Of a stretch of DNA of 64,000 nucleotides, positions 14,801 through 30,900 are shown in pieces (within the stretch, counting starts at the first letter, position 1; each line of letters begins with the position of its first letter). The stretch spans positions 496,001 through 560,000 of the forward strand of contig QEYB01001296.1 in the NCBI GenBank assembly GCA_017562135.1, read 5' to 3'. A model generated the notes under the pieces. The model worked only from the letters and a program-made list of their open reading frames with translations. It had not been told where the DNA came from and did no database searches. The translations under genes and the position numbers were made by a program. Source of the stretch: Dipylidium caninum. Lineage: Eukaryota; Platyhelminthes; Cestoda; Cyclophyllidea; Dipylidiidae.

Positions 14801-17800
14801 CAGCATTTTTCCAACGGTTATTTATATCTTTGGCCAAGCAAAGCGGGAATAGTGCTTAAGCGGCTCGAAGCAGGCGATTTCTTTGGTGAGATCGGCATAC
14901 TCTGCATCAACGGAGGCGGTAACAAGTGAGTTGAATACCGGCTTCTCTCGCTCGCCTCTTTGCGCCGCCACTGCATTACTTCTTTTGCCTGTACCTCTAC
15001 AGACGGACAGCAGATGTTCGGGCGGTGGGCTACGCTGAACTGTTCGTGCTCTCACGTGAAGATGTATTGTCAGCCCTCGCCGACCACCCCGATGCCCACG
15101 TGCGTGCCCATACATGACTTTTCTCTCTTCACCGCTTTACCCAATCCTGACATGATCCAGTGTTTTAAGTACGGAGGACGCTTATCCGCTTGGGGCTGCA
15201 TTGGCACGAAAAAGTACATCGCCCGATTTCTCTCTCGAAAAACTTAACTTCACCTTAAGTACTACCACTTTCAAACTGCAGCATGGGTGCTTCTGAACGA
15301 CTTGAAACCCTTCGTACTGATATTTCGAAGTGAATTCCTCGGAGATTAGTAGACGCTTTTTCTTCGCAAACATTCTCCTGCGCTTTGCTTAAGAGATGTC
15401 GAATAAGTGGACCTCGTCCCGACTCTGAGGGAAGCCAACCCCTTGCCTTTTAAGAAGGCAAAATTAGGAGCGTTGATATCTTTATCAAAGGGAAGCAATG
15501 CCACAATTTACAGGGTACATACAATGCTGGTTCTCGCCCCGCCCAAATGAGGGGTAGGAATGCTGCAGGTTCCATCAAGGCGCGCTAATGCATGTCATCT
15601 CAAGTCCGCCAGGAGAGTAGATGGGAGTGGATATGAGACATTCCATGCGACCGCATTCAAGGAAGTTTTCGTCTTCTCCCTGAATCAGCGCTGTCAGTTC
15701 CCACAAGCGGTCTCACCATTATGAGTGGGCTGGGGAAGGGGAGAAGGGGGGGCTGAATAATTCAACCAAATTAGAATGCGTGAAAATCTCAGTCAGCAAA
15801 ACAAAGTGAAACTGTCTAATCCATGTTTTTATTTTGTGTGCAAATTTAGGCTATAATAATGGAGCATGCAACACAGCGGCTGTTGGAATCCAAGAGCCGA
15901 GAGGACACCCAGGTTTGTCCTCCACACTTTCATCTCATAGGCCAATCTTAGGTTTCATCATACCAGAGACCAGCGTACCTCGCTCCCTCTGGTGAGTGGA
16001 TCACCGCTTTATACACAGTGCACCTCTTAAGCTGAATAGCGGCAATAAACTGGATGAAACACTCCTCGACAGGATAAACCCTTTGTTGGAAAACTGTGAC
16101 CCTCCCAGTCCTTCCTTAAGCCAGGTTTAATAAATCCGGACAAAATAGTAAGTATAGGCCTAACTTATGAGAAGACTGTCAAGTCGAGAGAATGGTAGGT
16201 TAAGGGAAAACGAGAGCAAGATAAGATGACTGCAAGTCAAGTTGGTCACTGCCACAAGCAGTCCATGCCCCTAGAGTCGCTGCCACTTTATCTGTGGAGT
16301 GGAAAAGCTGGGTGAGTTTAGCGATGGCTCCGTTTCTGCTATCCCAGTTATGACTTGAGCTCCGGGATCGTGGTCAAACGGTGGGTGGTGGCGGAGAATC
16401 CTTCACCTGCCTTTTGCACCACCTCACTAGTGAGACGGCATATCTGTGGAGGTCCCTGAGACGTCGCTGCAGTGGAGCCGCCTCAAACTAATGTCTCCTT
16501 CGTCTTTTAAATGTTTCCCCTTGAAAACGACTATATCACTTTACTGTATACAGCAGTAGCTTGAGTGCCTCCCGCATTCCACTCAGTTCTTTTGCTACTA
16601 AAGTCACGTACGCTGTCTGAGGCTGGTATTTAAGGACACAATAAAAGTCCCATTGTTGTGACTGAATAACGGTGGTGTTGGTGGTCTAGTGTGCTTTAAG
16701 TACTTTCCTGTATTCTAGTGAAAGGTATAACGGCGTCAAGAGATGTCGAAGGAGATAATATGTTGGTGCCCAACGAAGCACATGGTTCCCCCGGTCGCAT
16801 GACCAGCCTGGCTGGGCTCGTTCTGCCAGAATCGAGGAGACCTGCTAATACCGGCATCGCCAACTTCGTCACCACGGGTATCTCCACCGCCACTTCTCCT
16901 GCTGCCTCCGAGGCACAAGAGCAAACATTCGCTCTCAAGTGCGCATTCCTTTTCATTTCTACGCCCATCGGCCGTTTCCACACTTATGAGCTTCATTTCC
17001 AGCTGGTGTTGTTGAAACCGTTTCACGCCTTTTCGTCCTGCTATATTCACCTCAGATGCGCCTTCTCCAACTTGAACTACCATTTGGTGAAGAGAAAGAT
17101 TAGGGGATGACATCGCCTCGCCGTGCACGATGTTGTCCATCTCCGCCACTGAAGCAGTGGTGGGAGACAATGGAGCGGCCAAAGCAATGAGGAATCAAGA
17201 ACCTTAACCCACACAACGAGATCGCCATGCACCCGTCTCATTAGCAGAAGAAAATTCTCCTACTGAAGCCCAACTGAGTGTGGATGCGTGACGGAGAACA
17301 GCCAGAAGTTACTGATTCAAGACAAGGAGTTCTCATTTAAAGTCGTTACCCAGGTTTTAACATAGAAGTCATGCTTCAGCAGTTAGTACAGTCGAGGCCA
17401 GGACGCAAAGGTGCATAGTGAAACAGGTGTTGGATGTCCGATACATCGGAGGGAAAGTGAGATTCTTGGAAGCATTATGCACAGTAAGGTTATTAAACGC
17501 AAATAAGCAGACAATGTGGTGAAGTGGGCAGAACTGAGATGCCTAGGCTCCACGCAAAGCACGTCCCCAGAGTCTCCCTCACCGTGAACTACTTGGGCAA
17601 GCAGGTAAACTCCTTCGCTAGGGAAGGAGCTTGGGTGCTGGTCTCCTTACTTGACTTACTGAGTACTCGTGAAGATGCCGAAACGAGCACCACATCACTG
17701 CACCACGTCTTCTGGCCTCAGCGACACCTAGTGGAGCGAGGGCATTTCCTCCTTTATGCATTGCATCAGAGGACACCGCAGGAAGAGGAATTATAAAAGT

Positions 17801-18373
17801 GGATAAGGACCAGTGCTTTCAAGCATATCTATGGTGTCCATCGATTAAATTGTCTACCGGTTCACGAGCTCTTCTCTCAACTTTTACAGGAGGGACATCT
17901 TCATGAGGCGAGAAAGGGAGGCTCTTGGTTCCCTCGCCGACCTGAACCAATTTGTAGAGGAAGCAATGGTAGGCCAGGCGCGTTTCAATGTCTAATCTTA
18001 CCAATTTATCTAGTTTTTCCTCACCTATTGCTCTGAAAGAATAGCGGCAAGGGATGAGAGAATAAATGAACTTGTGGCCGAGAACACTATTCTTGTGCGG
18101 AAATTAAAGAGGTAAATTAGACCTGCTCTCCGTTATGTCGAAATACGCACCAACAATAGAGGCCGGAGGTCCTAGTCTCTTACTGTCCGTGCCTTCCTTA
18201 TTTACTCTCCTTCTTTACTCTATTATGAGCAAACAGGGAAGGAGGTTGTCCTGGACAAAAAATTTTTCTTGACCAAGCTTTATTATAATCATGGATTAAC
18301 AATTTGTATTTATAGATTGAGAGAAGTCCATCCAGAGTTCAGGAAGGACTGGGACCCAGGCGAGATGGTTTAG
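5826..18373 (+). CDS. CNGA-like: Cyclic nucleotide-gated cation channel, alpha-type
   Basis: Exons: 5826-7381, 10331-10389, 10893-10954, 11188-11276, 12018-12120, 12691-12845, 14839-14925, 15003-15099, 15850-15912, about 17890-17968, about 18040-18111, 18316-18373. Phases agree from exon 1 to exon 9. Exon 1 encodes a roughly 300-residue variable N-terminus, S1 to S5 and the pore (filter TIGD, residues 507-510). Exons 2-3 give S6 (YLLGVFVFATIVG, then GQVGTIIN). Exons 4-5 give the C-linker (RVLRWYDYTWE, LPEKLKTEL). Exons 6-8 give the cyclic-nucleotide-binding domain (FTPGDLICRKGE, EAGDFFGEIGI, then RTADVRAVGYAELF). The last exons encode a charged coiled-coil tail like the CLZ of A subunits. The channel would pass Na+ and Ca2+ when cGMP or cAMP binds. 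The joins around exons 10-11 are unsure: the most protein-like frame of exon 10 is out of phase with exon 9. Confidence 0.92.
7382..10330 (+). other. Intron 1 of the CNG channel gene
   Basis: This 2.9-kb intron splits the pore exon from the S6 exon. The donor is ca|GTGAGT after 7381 and the acceptor is TTTTTAG before 10331. A minus-strand open frame at 10176-10790 runs across the S6 exon and is a shadow. I see no nested gene or transposon. Confidence 0.7.
12846..14838 (+). other. Intron 6 of the CNG channel gene
   Basis: This intron of about 2.0 kb interrupts the cyclic-nucleotide-binding domain. Its acceptor is placed after GCCAAG at 14838, because only this choice completes the split Gly codon and keeps frame into KAGIVLKRLEAGDFF. 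It carries a TGAAC microsatellite. Open frames at 13619-14158 and 14240-14485 have no recognisable content. Confidence 0.6.
13071..13105. repeat. TGAAC pentanucleotide microsatellite
   Basis: Seven perfect tandem copies of TGAAC in intron 6 of the channel gene. Read on the minus strand they make a spurious repeated peptide (SSVQF), so open frames through this point should be ignored. Confidence 0.95.
15913..17889 (+). other. Intron of the CNG channel gene, possibly hiding an exon
   Basis: Exon 9 ends in phase 0, but the likeliest coding frame after 17890 (with LGSLADLNQFVEEAM) needs phase 2. Either an exon whose length is 2 modulo 3 is missing here, or exon 10 is read in another frame. Open frames at 16718-17110 (+) and 17524-17796 (+) were tried, but none has both compatible splice sites and phase. 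Confidence 0.4.
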
Positions 18374-21300
18374 GGATTCCCCAAAAGTATGAGCCGTGTA
18401 TTCCAGTCGTTGGTACCGCCGCTTTCAATGCTATGCACACATTATACACGGACCACTTTCGAGGTCGTGTGAACGCTCGCAGACGAATTCAGACGTTTAT
18501 TTTGTGTATTCAGTGACTGCTTCGCCGTATAAAACCCTTTCGCAGATCCTCCACCTAGCTGGGAAACTGATTTCGAAAACCTGTAGTGGAGTTAACGCTG
18601 AACGGAGACGAAGAAGAGAGCGTGGCGCAATAACGCAAAATGAGCAACAGAATAGGCTAGCCTTATCGTTGCTTGTTGCAGCCACGAAACATTTCTTTAC
18701 TTATAAAAAATTAACGATTGACAAAAAGTGAAAGTGAAAGAAAGTGAAATCTTCTATTTTCGAAGGTTAGTACGCTTTAAATGAGGCTAGGGAAATAACG
18801 GAGTTGAATGTTGTGCAAAGACGTAAGTGTCTCCAGTTTACTTCTGCAATCGCATTCAACCCAGACGCAATCCTCACTCTACGACTGGTTTTGTACTCTA
18901 CAGTTTTGTACTACGGCGCACTAATAACTAGCTCTATTTTCATAGAATTTACTCAAAATAAAGTTGGATTACACATTTCTGGTTTGTTGTGCATGCCATT
19001 CAAAGGTTGGTTGATCTCAGGACATCGTCGCACCCGCGAAGCCCCTTCGTACGATTATACGACGGGCTCATTACGAGTGAAGAGGCCATTCGGAATGTGT
19101 GAGGCTCCTCTCCTATTGAACCTGAACCTGGATTTGAACAGCGATTTACTTTTAGTATTTAGTTTTGTTCAAAGTGGTTGATATTCAGCTTAATGTAGAC
19201 GGGCCTCACAGATCTGGCCATTTGCCTAATTACATCAGGCGACATGACCTCCCGACCTCTCAGTACTAAAGCACATTCCAACGGCTAAAGGGGAAAACCG
19301 GACCAGGTGCAGTAGTAAGTGGCTTGGAAAGTCAGCGACCCTCAAAATGCCGCAATTTCTTCTCCCCTTTAACGCTCAGACCACTGAAGTTCCCCCCTGG
19401 TAAGAGATGCCAGAAGGCAACGGAGTGCATGGCTGAAGTGAACACAACTAGCAAGACTAGCCTTCCGACACTTGCCTGAGCCATGATGGGAAAGAAGGCA
19501 TACTGTCAAGTCAGGAAAGGAATGCATTACCGCAGATGCGGTTCAGGGGTCAAGTCCTCTTTTGTCCCAAGCAGTCAGGCCAAAACGACTGCTTAGGACA
19601 ATAGGGATGGTACGCAGGTGCAAATGCGCTGTAAATTCACACCCGGGCAGGTGTCCAATTAAATCAATTCCAGAGACAAGTTATGTTAAAAAGGATCACC
19701 TTTACTGCCACCATAGAATCATAATTCGGGCCGAACTAAGGATCATGGGGTCGACCATCAGTCAGTCAGAAATAATTTTGTACAAGAATGTTGGATATGC
19801 CCCATAAATCACACAGAAAGGCGGAACCATATCGAATCAGTGACTTCTGCACTTTTCTGTCCGCATAAGCCAAATTTCTTTTGTCTCCACTCCATGCTTG
19901 AGATCCATAGGAATGTTGTTAAAAGCCTCAAAAGCTCCTATTCACCACATTTAACCTGCCGCTATATTCGACTGTCGCGATGTTTGCGGGGGACTCAACG
20001 TGGCCGACTGCATTACGGAGGGAGGGGAGCTGGGGGCGGGAGGTGCGTGTTACTACTCAATCGCACAAATGCGCTGGTCGAAAACAGTGTGTATGAACAC
20101 ATAATGGGGCGTGCGCATACTTTACACTGATTTTTACGGCCGCTTGTTAGTCTGCAACCACGTGTTTTTCAATTCTCCAAAATCCTATTCATGTGATCAT
20201 AGTTGACCTTCAAGACTTTTAACATAAACTTGTTGTGAAGTGAGTATTCAAGTTATTTAGGGTGGATGATGCGGCAATTATCCATTAACAGATAACGTTT
20301 TTCTCTGTTTCATACATTTTGCATGAAATATCACTCCTAATAAACGCGCTCTTCATGGAAAAGAAAATCGTTTACTTATGCTTAATATACCAGATATTTT
20401 GTGATATAGATCCCATTTCAAAGTCAAAAATCCGTTCATCACTTGACTTTTCCCGGAAATATGGGGTTGTTAGGCCAAACGGAGATGAGACGATGGCAGC
20501 GTTCTGTGTTAGTGGAATACTAAGACTCTGCAAATCATGCCAAAAATGATGGCAAACCTCTTGGCTGTAATGGGATTTGGTTACTTAATATTGCTAAATT
20601 TATTGACACAAAGGTTATATAAAAGTCGTCTCTAATATTAGCGAATATGGAGGTGACAACACAATTCGCGAATATGGGGAAGGAGGAATCTTAAGCATGT
20701 AATCTCCTTCCATGCCTTGACACTAATGACCTTATTTTCGCGTTGTTCTCATCATTATTCGGAGTTTTCATTTATGAAATCTGGCAAATGTTATCAGTTT
20801 TTTACCCTTTCTCATCTTAACCCTTGATTTTATACCGCCACCGATGAAATTTTTACGGAATGCAATCTTCATGGTTGGACAGTGATTGAATCTAATTGAC
20901 GATTCTCTGTCGAAACCAGTGCTATACAACCAATAACTGTGTTCACTTAGGCCAAAACATGTTTTATGTGCAATTTATATAGAATTACAGGTTCTTGGGG
21001 CTCGAGTGGAGGGGTTGGGGCAAAAGTTAATAGCGAATAGACCTGAAAGGATTGATGAAAAGCTCGACGGCTGCCTTAAGGATCTCCTCATTAGTCAATA
21101 ACACATTTCAGGCTACTTTATCGGACTTATGGCAAGACTTCTGCATTGATTTTGCTTTAGTTACATTATCGAAAGGATAAACTCACTTTTACCTTTATTA
21201 TATAAATACATGAGACCAGCCTTGCTATAAGGTCGGGCGAAAGTTGAACAAGTCAGAGGAAAACATATTACTGGCAAAGAATGGTGTAGGAGGATGACAG

Positions 21301-21540
21301 TAGCAAAACCACACCCCTTATTAAAGCAGAGGTGGGGAAGGAACAAGGACAAATAAGTCACAGGTATGGCTTGGTGTCATATTCGTGAGGTTAAGCAGTG
21401 GCAATAAATTTCGGAGCGAAATACTAAGAGTTTCTCTAGGCCGAGCCTATTGTAGCAAAACACGTCTGCAGAATCTGCGGACTTACGTCAACACAATGTA
21501 ATATAAATTGATACTTAAAATTGCAACAAAATTTTTTGTT
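18374..21540. other. Intergenic region between CNG channel and METAP2
   Basis: No supportable gene. An AATAAA at about 18957 could serve as the polyadenylation signal of the channel transcript. Open frames at 18804-19181 and 19840-20130 show no known domain. Composition turns clearly AT-rich toward METAP2 from about 20.2 kb. Confidence 0.5.
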
Positions 21541-21544
21541 TTAG
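21530..21544 (+). promoter_or_regulatory. Possible spliced-leader trans-splice acceptor of METAP2
   Basis: A T-rich tract ending in GTTTTAG at 21544 lies only ten bases ahead of the first METAP2 ATG, and no upstream coding exon is visible. Flatworms add a spliced leader to many messenger RNAs at such sites. A second TTTTAG ends at 21570, just before an in-frame second Met at 21585. The motif is seen; its use is inferred. Confidence 0.45.
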
Positions 21545-21554
21545 TCTTCTTGCA

Positions 21555-24853
<3,299 letters not shown>

Positions 24854-26057
24854 CATTGCTTTTCATTCCTCGTGCCGAATCTTTTGCTTTTCGGCAATGA
24901 AAGATGGTATCTCCTTGTATCCATTTTCGTTTCGGTACATTTGAATAATTTGGTATCTTCAATCATATTCCACGTGGATATATGGCTTAAATCCGACTCC
25001 AAGCAGAAATTTAAGCGTAACATGCACTTGACGTCGTATTTTACGGCTTTCTTACTATCATCCCTCTTAGTATCCTTAATTGGTGTTTTTTTGGCTGAGA
25101 CCACTTTATGGTCAACAATTTTCGCCATTATCTCAACTGTGGTCCCAGGTTTTAACTTCCTCACTTTCGTATAGCTTGATTTGCCAGAAAACTTTGATCT
25201 CAGATTTGCGAAGTGGAGGACGTTTTCACTACTAGTAGAAGTCACTTTACTGTTTTTGTGTTAAACAAAGAAATTAAATCGCCTCTATTCCGGAATGGAA
25301 AGCTATAGTCTCTCTTGACATTGGAAGAAATTAAAGTTGGGAGATCGACGCAATTTATGAATGGATTTGTTCATGCGACGAATGCAATGTGTCATAATTG
25401 TTAGGTTACAATTTGACAATATTATTAGTTCAGTAGTTTGTTTTGACGCATTTGCTCTTCTTTTTCGTCATAAACAGTCTGAAGTTGTATTTTGTTGTAA
25501 GCTATGCTATCGTGAAAATTCGACACGATGTCTCAACCCCCCAACTATTTTAAGCGTAACCTTTCCCCTTTAATGTCGCTTCCTTTGGATCATTAAATGT
25601 CAAAACTGGCCAGAAACGTCATAAAAATACTATGGTTTCACCATATTGTTGCTACCCTTGATTAACTTTTGAAGTAGTTGGTACCCACAAAGACATCTCC
25701 CCATTGGTGATGTAGGTGGGCGACAGATGTTAAATGGAGTCATATGCTTGTCATTTATATCTTTGAGATTAGTTCCTGAGTCTTAGCACATACTTTTCCT
25801 TATCATACTAAATTACTTGGAGAGCATGCTAATGCTGAGCCTGAAGACTTTAGAGAGGGAATAATTCGGCGATGATCTTTCTAACCGATCCAAGATTGTG
25901 AGGAGATATTAGAACTCCGTTTTGAGGTGTCCTTTTGAAGTCAGTGAACTTATTTACATAAGCGAATGAGGAAGAGAAAAAATAAATATTTTATGAAAGA
26001 CCGGTTTGGGGGGTTGCTTAAGGGGATAGGGGAAATACTGGCGGAGTTAGGGCGTGA
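24854..26057. other. Region between METAP2 and the protease homologue
   Basis: These are the 3' flanks of two convergent genes. An ATTAAA near 25271 may end the METAP2 transcript. A Lys-rich minus-strand frame (24850-25245) overlaps the METAP2 stop codon, but it starts at a non-ATG codon and matches nothing I recognise, so it is not called. Confidence 0.5.
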
Positions 26058-27810
26058 CTATCCCGTTCGTTGTGCCTTGTGTATACAACTCCTAATCCAA
26101 TTACAACTTGCGTGGTCGAGGGACTTGAAAAAGCTTGTTTTTCCATGGCTGTGGGAGTAGATGCCTACAAGGTGCGGTGGTTTCCCGTCACCGTGAACGC
26201 TCGCAAGGGGCCCCACGGCGCCAGGAGGGATGTCATTGTTGAGAGCCTGCAAGTACCGGTGTTCTCCACGACGCACGTTTACCAAAGCCTCATTGAGGAA
26301 GCCGTAGAGGTGTCCGGGGAAGTAGAAGCCCAGAGCCACCAATTGATTGGGTAAATGGGCTGCGCAGTAGAGTTTGATAGGTTGTATACGATGACTGTAG
26401 ATTAGGTTGTCTTCCAGTTCCACCAGCACAAAGTCGGATCGTCTACTTTGCGAGCAGTACCCGTAGTCGCGCTCGAAAATTATTCTCCTGATTTGGTGCT
26501 CTGGTGACGCGGGGAACATGGTATGAGGTTGGGGGGGAGCAATGGAGGCGTTGACCGCACGAGGGGGTGGTGCACCCGCCAGATCTCCGAATGGGCGTGG
26601 TGAGGGAAGTTTTCAGATTTTTATTAGTCCTATTGTCTCGTTCCGCAGCGTCTCGAAGTGAATCAAGTATGCAATAAGATGGTTGCAGCTAAGAAAGTCA
26701 CGTAGTCATTGCCGCAGATAGTCCCGTACAGACGAAATACGGGTGGAGACTTACGATACTTTTGTTTAACTAAAGGCATTGATGCGCAGGCAATTTATGC
26801 GTTCATCAAGTTAGAACTGTGTTACGCCGGGAAACGACGAAAGAGCAGATATGTGGAATTGCCGTTTTCCCAATGTCTAATGCGGCCATGACGTTGACCA
26901 CACATCAAAGAGCGTATTTGTGAATGTACACTTGAGTCTTTGTGACCAAGGTGTTGAACGCATAAAGTAGTTGGTCATCTACCTGGTTATTTAAGATGCA
27001 TTAAAGTCGATTGGCGAGAAAACCGCATCGATGGACAGTGATTTGGCTTAAAGTATACGGCGGAGACGTCGCTTCTGTTTTCCTCATGGGTCAGGTGAGA
27101 ATTTTCTCATAAATCGTGACAGATTCTTGCCAGACATTGATTCACTTCACAGATTAGGTGCGCTTCGCGACATTGGGTGGCTGATTGCTTAAACCATCGG
27201 ACGTTACTTCAACTCACCGAGACTGCGACAAAGAAACGCGCCTGTTCATAACTGGTAGTGGAATTACGTGGGTCTCGTGTAACTGTAGCTTCCTCCGCCG
27301 TCCTCTTGTGTGAATGGGTTATGGAGAATGCCACTACTGTGAATGGTGACAGTATTCGCTGACAGTTCGAATTATGCAGTTGAAAGAACACAAAATACCT
27401 GAAGACAATTTACGATGAGCAAGCAAAAAGTAGTCTCAATAAAGATTATTGTAAAGAATTGCCAATAAAAGTGTTGAGGTTTCTAACTATTAGTGCTGTG
27501 AGAGTCGTCGTTAACCTCTGGAATTTTGGGGTCACCCACACACAATGGACGAGTAGACAAAGTTCTCACCTTCTTTGGGGAGATTGGGTACGTTGCTCCA
27601 ACTAGTGCCCGTGTACACGGCGGCGGGCCGCTCTCCCATGCACAGACACTTCCCTGCTGCGAGGACGAAATTGCGTGACACTATGGCCCCACCGCATTTT
27701 CCCACAGTGGCCATGAAAGGCGCCTTTTCGATGGACATCGGGTACTCTATCAGAAGAACGTGAACAATGGGCAAACAGGAGACGACCAGTAGGATTGCGA
27801 GCACCGCCAT
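26058..27810 (-). CDS. Secreted trypsin-like serine protease homologue, catalytically dead
   Basis: Two exons on the minus strand, 27810-27570 and 26500-26058, joined in phase 1 into 227 codons plus stop. A hydrophobic signal peptide (residues 1 to about 20) precedes a chymotrypsin-fold (S1) domain. CGGAIVSRNFVLAAGKC matches the region around the catalytic His, with the Cys42-Cys58 pair kept, but AAHC has become AAGKC (50-54), so the His is gone. Asp of the triad is present in SDFVLVEL (Asp 103). The Ser motif GDSGGPL is replaced by PGAVGPL (173-179), so the nucleophile is gone too. The tail (CNWIRSCI) fits the C-terminal helix. Such pseudoproteases act as binders, regulators or decoys in other animals; its role here is unknown. 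The reading frame is intact, so it is a homologue that lost catalysis rather than a pseudogene. Confidence 0.82.
26501..27569 (-). other. Intron of the protease homologue gene
   Basis: This 1.07-kb intron runs from donor GTGAGA (reading down from 27569) to an acceptor CAG ending at 26501. The exon phases match across it. I see no further exon or element inside. Confidence 0.65.
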
Positions 27811-27904
27811 ATTCAGCCGAGGCGCAATGAAATTCTTAGCTTCGCCTTAAATATCCGGGGGAGAAACGTAACGACCAATCAGATTCAGGACTAAAATTTG
27901 CCAC

Positions 27905-27912
27905 TTTTTATA
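27905..27912 (-). promoter_or_regulatory. TATA box of the protease homologue gene
   Basis: On the minus strand the sequence reads TATAAAAA about 95 bases ahead of the ATG at 27810. Position and sequence suit a TATA-driven gene with a short leader. Confidence 0.5.
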
Positions 27913-30900
27913 CGCACACGTGGTGGTGTATTTGCTGTGAACAGTCGAAAACTCTCTTTGGGCTCCGATGCCGCAGTCTTAGGTGGGCGGTGTTTGGACG
28001 CGTGTTCACTTAAATATCTCAATTTATTTTAGCTTACTTATTACGGAGTAAATATGCATCTGATAACTGGTTACTGTCCGAAAGGTTAAATATCACCCAT
28101 TGGTGGAACAACTTCTCTTTTAACAAGGATGTGATAAAATGAGATAAGTGGAGCACGTGTCACAGGTGTCATTACCTCCACATTCATCATTTACGCCGTC
28201 ACATATCGCTTTGCGCGCATTGTGCTACGTTTGGTGGGATCTCTGCAATGGTGAAAAGAACACAGCCATGGGGTCAGACGACTGCTAAGTGTGTTCCCTT
28301 TTGAGAGAGACTTATCAGTCAACTGGACGATTTTTAATCTTTCTACACGACTAGCGTTGAGGGCGTCTTTTCCATGTTATGTCGTAAATCGAATTGCCTC
28401 CTTCTACTTACTCGACTGTGCGAGAGGCACCAACAACTGGAAGCAGTATAGCTATGATTGTTACGGTGCCTCTTTCGGAGCACCTAAAGATCTTCACTCA
28501 TTGGTCGAATGCAGTAAGTGGAGATTATCGTGACGAATGGTGTCCATAGTGATCGCATAATGGGAGGCTCCATACTCCTGCGTCTATGGTGAATAAATAT
28601 AGCGAGCGAAATGTCAGATTTCTTCCACGGTGGCCTAAAGGCCACGGCTGGGGAGGCCACACCGTTGGTGACAACAGGTTATGGTGTGCACAAAGCCGAA
28701 TATCACTACAGCATAAAAAGAAGTTTTGTGTGTGCATCTGTGACTAAAAGCGGAAGCGATAACTTCGACTGTCTTATACATCTTTGTTAAAAACATCTAT
28801 ACGTTAAAAAGGGTTCCTTCTTTTCCATGTGGCGTTGATTTACAGTGGACGAGAAATCTCCACCGTTAGCAGTGTTAAGATTGTGTTTAAATTCATTCGT
28901 CACAAATGTGGGCTGAGTAAATGGGACGTCTTTTAGATGGAAAGGCCGGTAACTGCCAACTGTACACATATGTGTGATTTGAGTTAATTAAAAATATCGT
29001 TTTGCAAAGCAAGTTGTATACACCTCAGCTTAATCATAGAGTTACTAGATCTGTCGTCACTCCTTGTATCCCCAACTTATAAATTTGACCGAATGTGTCG
29101 CAACGGTAATCAGCTCATCTGCTTGCGAATGTGCTGAACATGTCATTATTACGTGAAGTAGTGCGCACTTGCCGACAAAGCCGTCAAAACTTACGCACGT
29201 TGGCAAGAAATGTCCGAACGCAAGTCTATTTCCGTGCAATGTCAACCTGTTTTTGGGACTATTATATACCGCAATAACGCACTAGCGAACCGAACGATTG
29301 AATTCACTTTAACGTGAAATGTCTCACTGAGGAATTGTTGACTGTAACCGTAGTGATTTGGCTTGCGTCTAATCGGACGTCAGAGGATCATAGGATAAAC
29401 ACGAGTTCTGCTAATGCAATTGTGTAAAAAAGCGGTTTCCTTCTCCTTAGCGCTTCAGGCGTACCTTTATCTGTGTGTCAGTTTTCCTCACATTGGTAAT
29501 ATGCAGAACAAAAAAAGTGATATCCATTTGTCAATGAATGGATGATGCCTTCATAATCGAATGGCTTTTCCTAAGTGCAATGCCTTTTTCTAAAGGGGCT
29601 TGAGCAGATACTAAGACTTCGTACACGTCTTAGTTATCGTTCCGATAAATGACAAACTTGGGGGAGCCTATATTTACTCACGTAATGCATTCGGAATATC
29701 GAGCGCTTTCTCGACATAAAAGAGTCAATTCGAAATACTTTATCTATTCACGGGGGAGACATCAAGGTAGTTTTCCATACTATTGCTTCAAAGTAGTTCG
29801 CCCCCTTTTCACCTGTGTGAATTCAATTTAGGCGTAAAAGCTGTCAAGCAGATGATTCAGACATGTTTCGACACCACGGAAAGTGGTGACAAGTAATATT
29901 CTTAACATTCATGCTGGTAGCAACAAAAAGAAAATTCTCGACATGAAGGTTATGCTGTAGAGGACATCAATTCATGGCTGTCTTCGGTCTTTTGGGAGAT
30001 AGTTTGGGTAATTTTACTAAATGAGTCCCCATAATATAGAACCTAATAGTAATATGTCCAGAATTAACACTTTTTCCTCTCACGTCTATATTAGTATCGC
30101 ATTATGGGGGTATTTGCAGAAGGCATCAGCAGACGCAAAACACTTTACGAAATTTGGTGTGAGTTTGGTAATGCGAACCATCCTCACTTCTGAATCACGC
30201 TACATATAAAGGCAAATTCATTTGGCTCATTTGCTACTGCCTTATAGTCAGTGACAATTTTTTTATGATATATTAAAAGACCATGTAGACAAACTGGCTC
30301 GTCTATGGAAAAGGCATCAACATTAATTACGACCGGCGAGCGATTAATCAATGGATATCGCTGCATAAACGCACCTGCGCGGAGCACTGAGTGTTGGAGC
30401 ATATCCATTGACTCCATTAATGATAGGGCTTTTCTGTTGTATTTTATTAAGTGAACCCCACACTTTCATACCATGTATCCTGAAACAGCCCCCGAGCATA
30501 GTAGCATAAGGGTTCATAACATAACATACCAATTGTACACAATCAGAAACTTCAATAGTAAAGAGGTTTTTTATGCACAAAAGTGCTGCGGCAAAATTTA
30601 AGATTTAGAAGCATTGCATTAATCAACAGTTCCGTTTGGCTTGATGTTCTTTGTAGGGGAAAAAACTGAAATCATTCATAAGTAGATAGCTGTAATAAAA
30701 ATTAGTATCCATAAACCGGCCCATGCAATGAGTCGACACCATTATTACATTCAATTAACCGGTGAGTTTTTGTGAAGGTCGTAGCGCGTCATACCAATAT
30801 AGTGGATGGCTTAAAATTACAAATGCAGCCTAATGGTTATGCCACCAACCTCACGTAAAATCACGATGTGAGGGAGGCACGTATACATAGGATAAGGAGG

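Noticed and set aside
16736..17182. Minus-strand frame of 148 codons and the plus-strand frame over it, considered as a missing CNG exon or nested gene
   Set aside because: The minus frame lacks an early ATG, and the plus frame has no acceptor compatible with the phase left by exon 9 (an in-frame stop follows the best acceptor).
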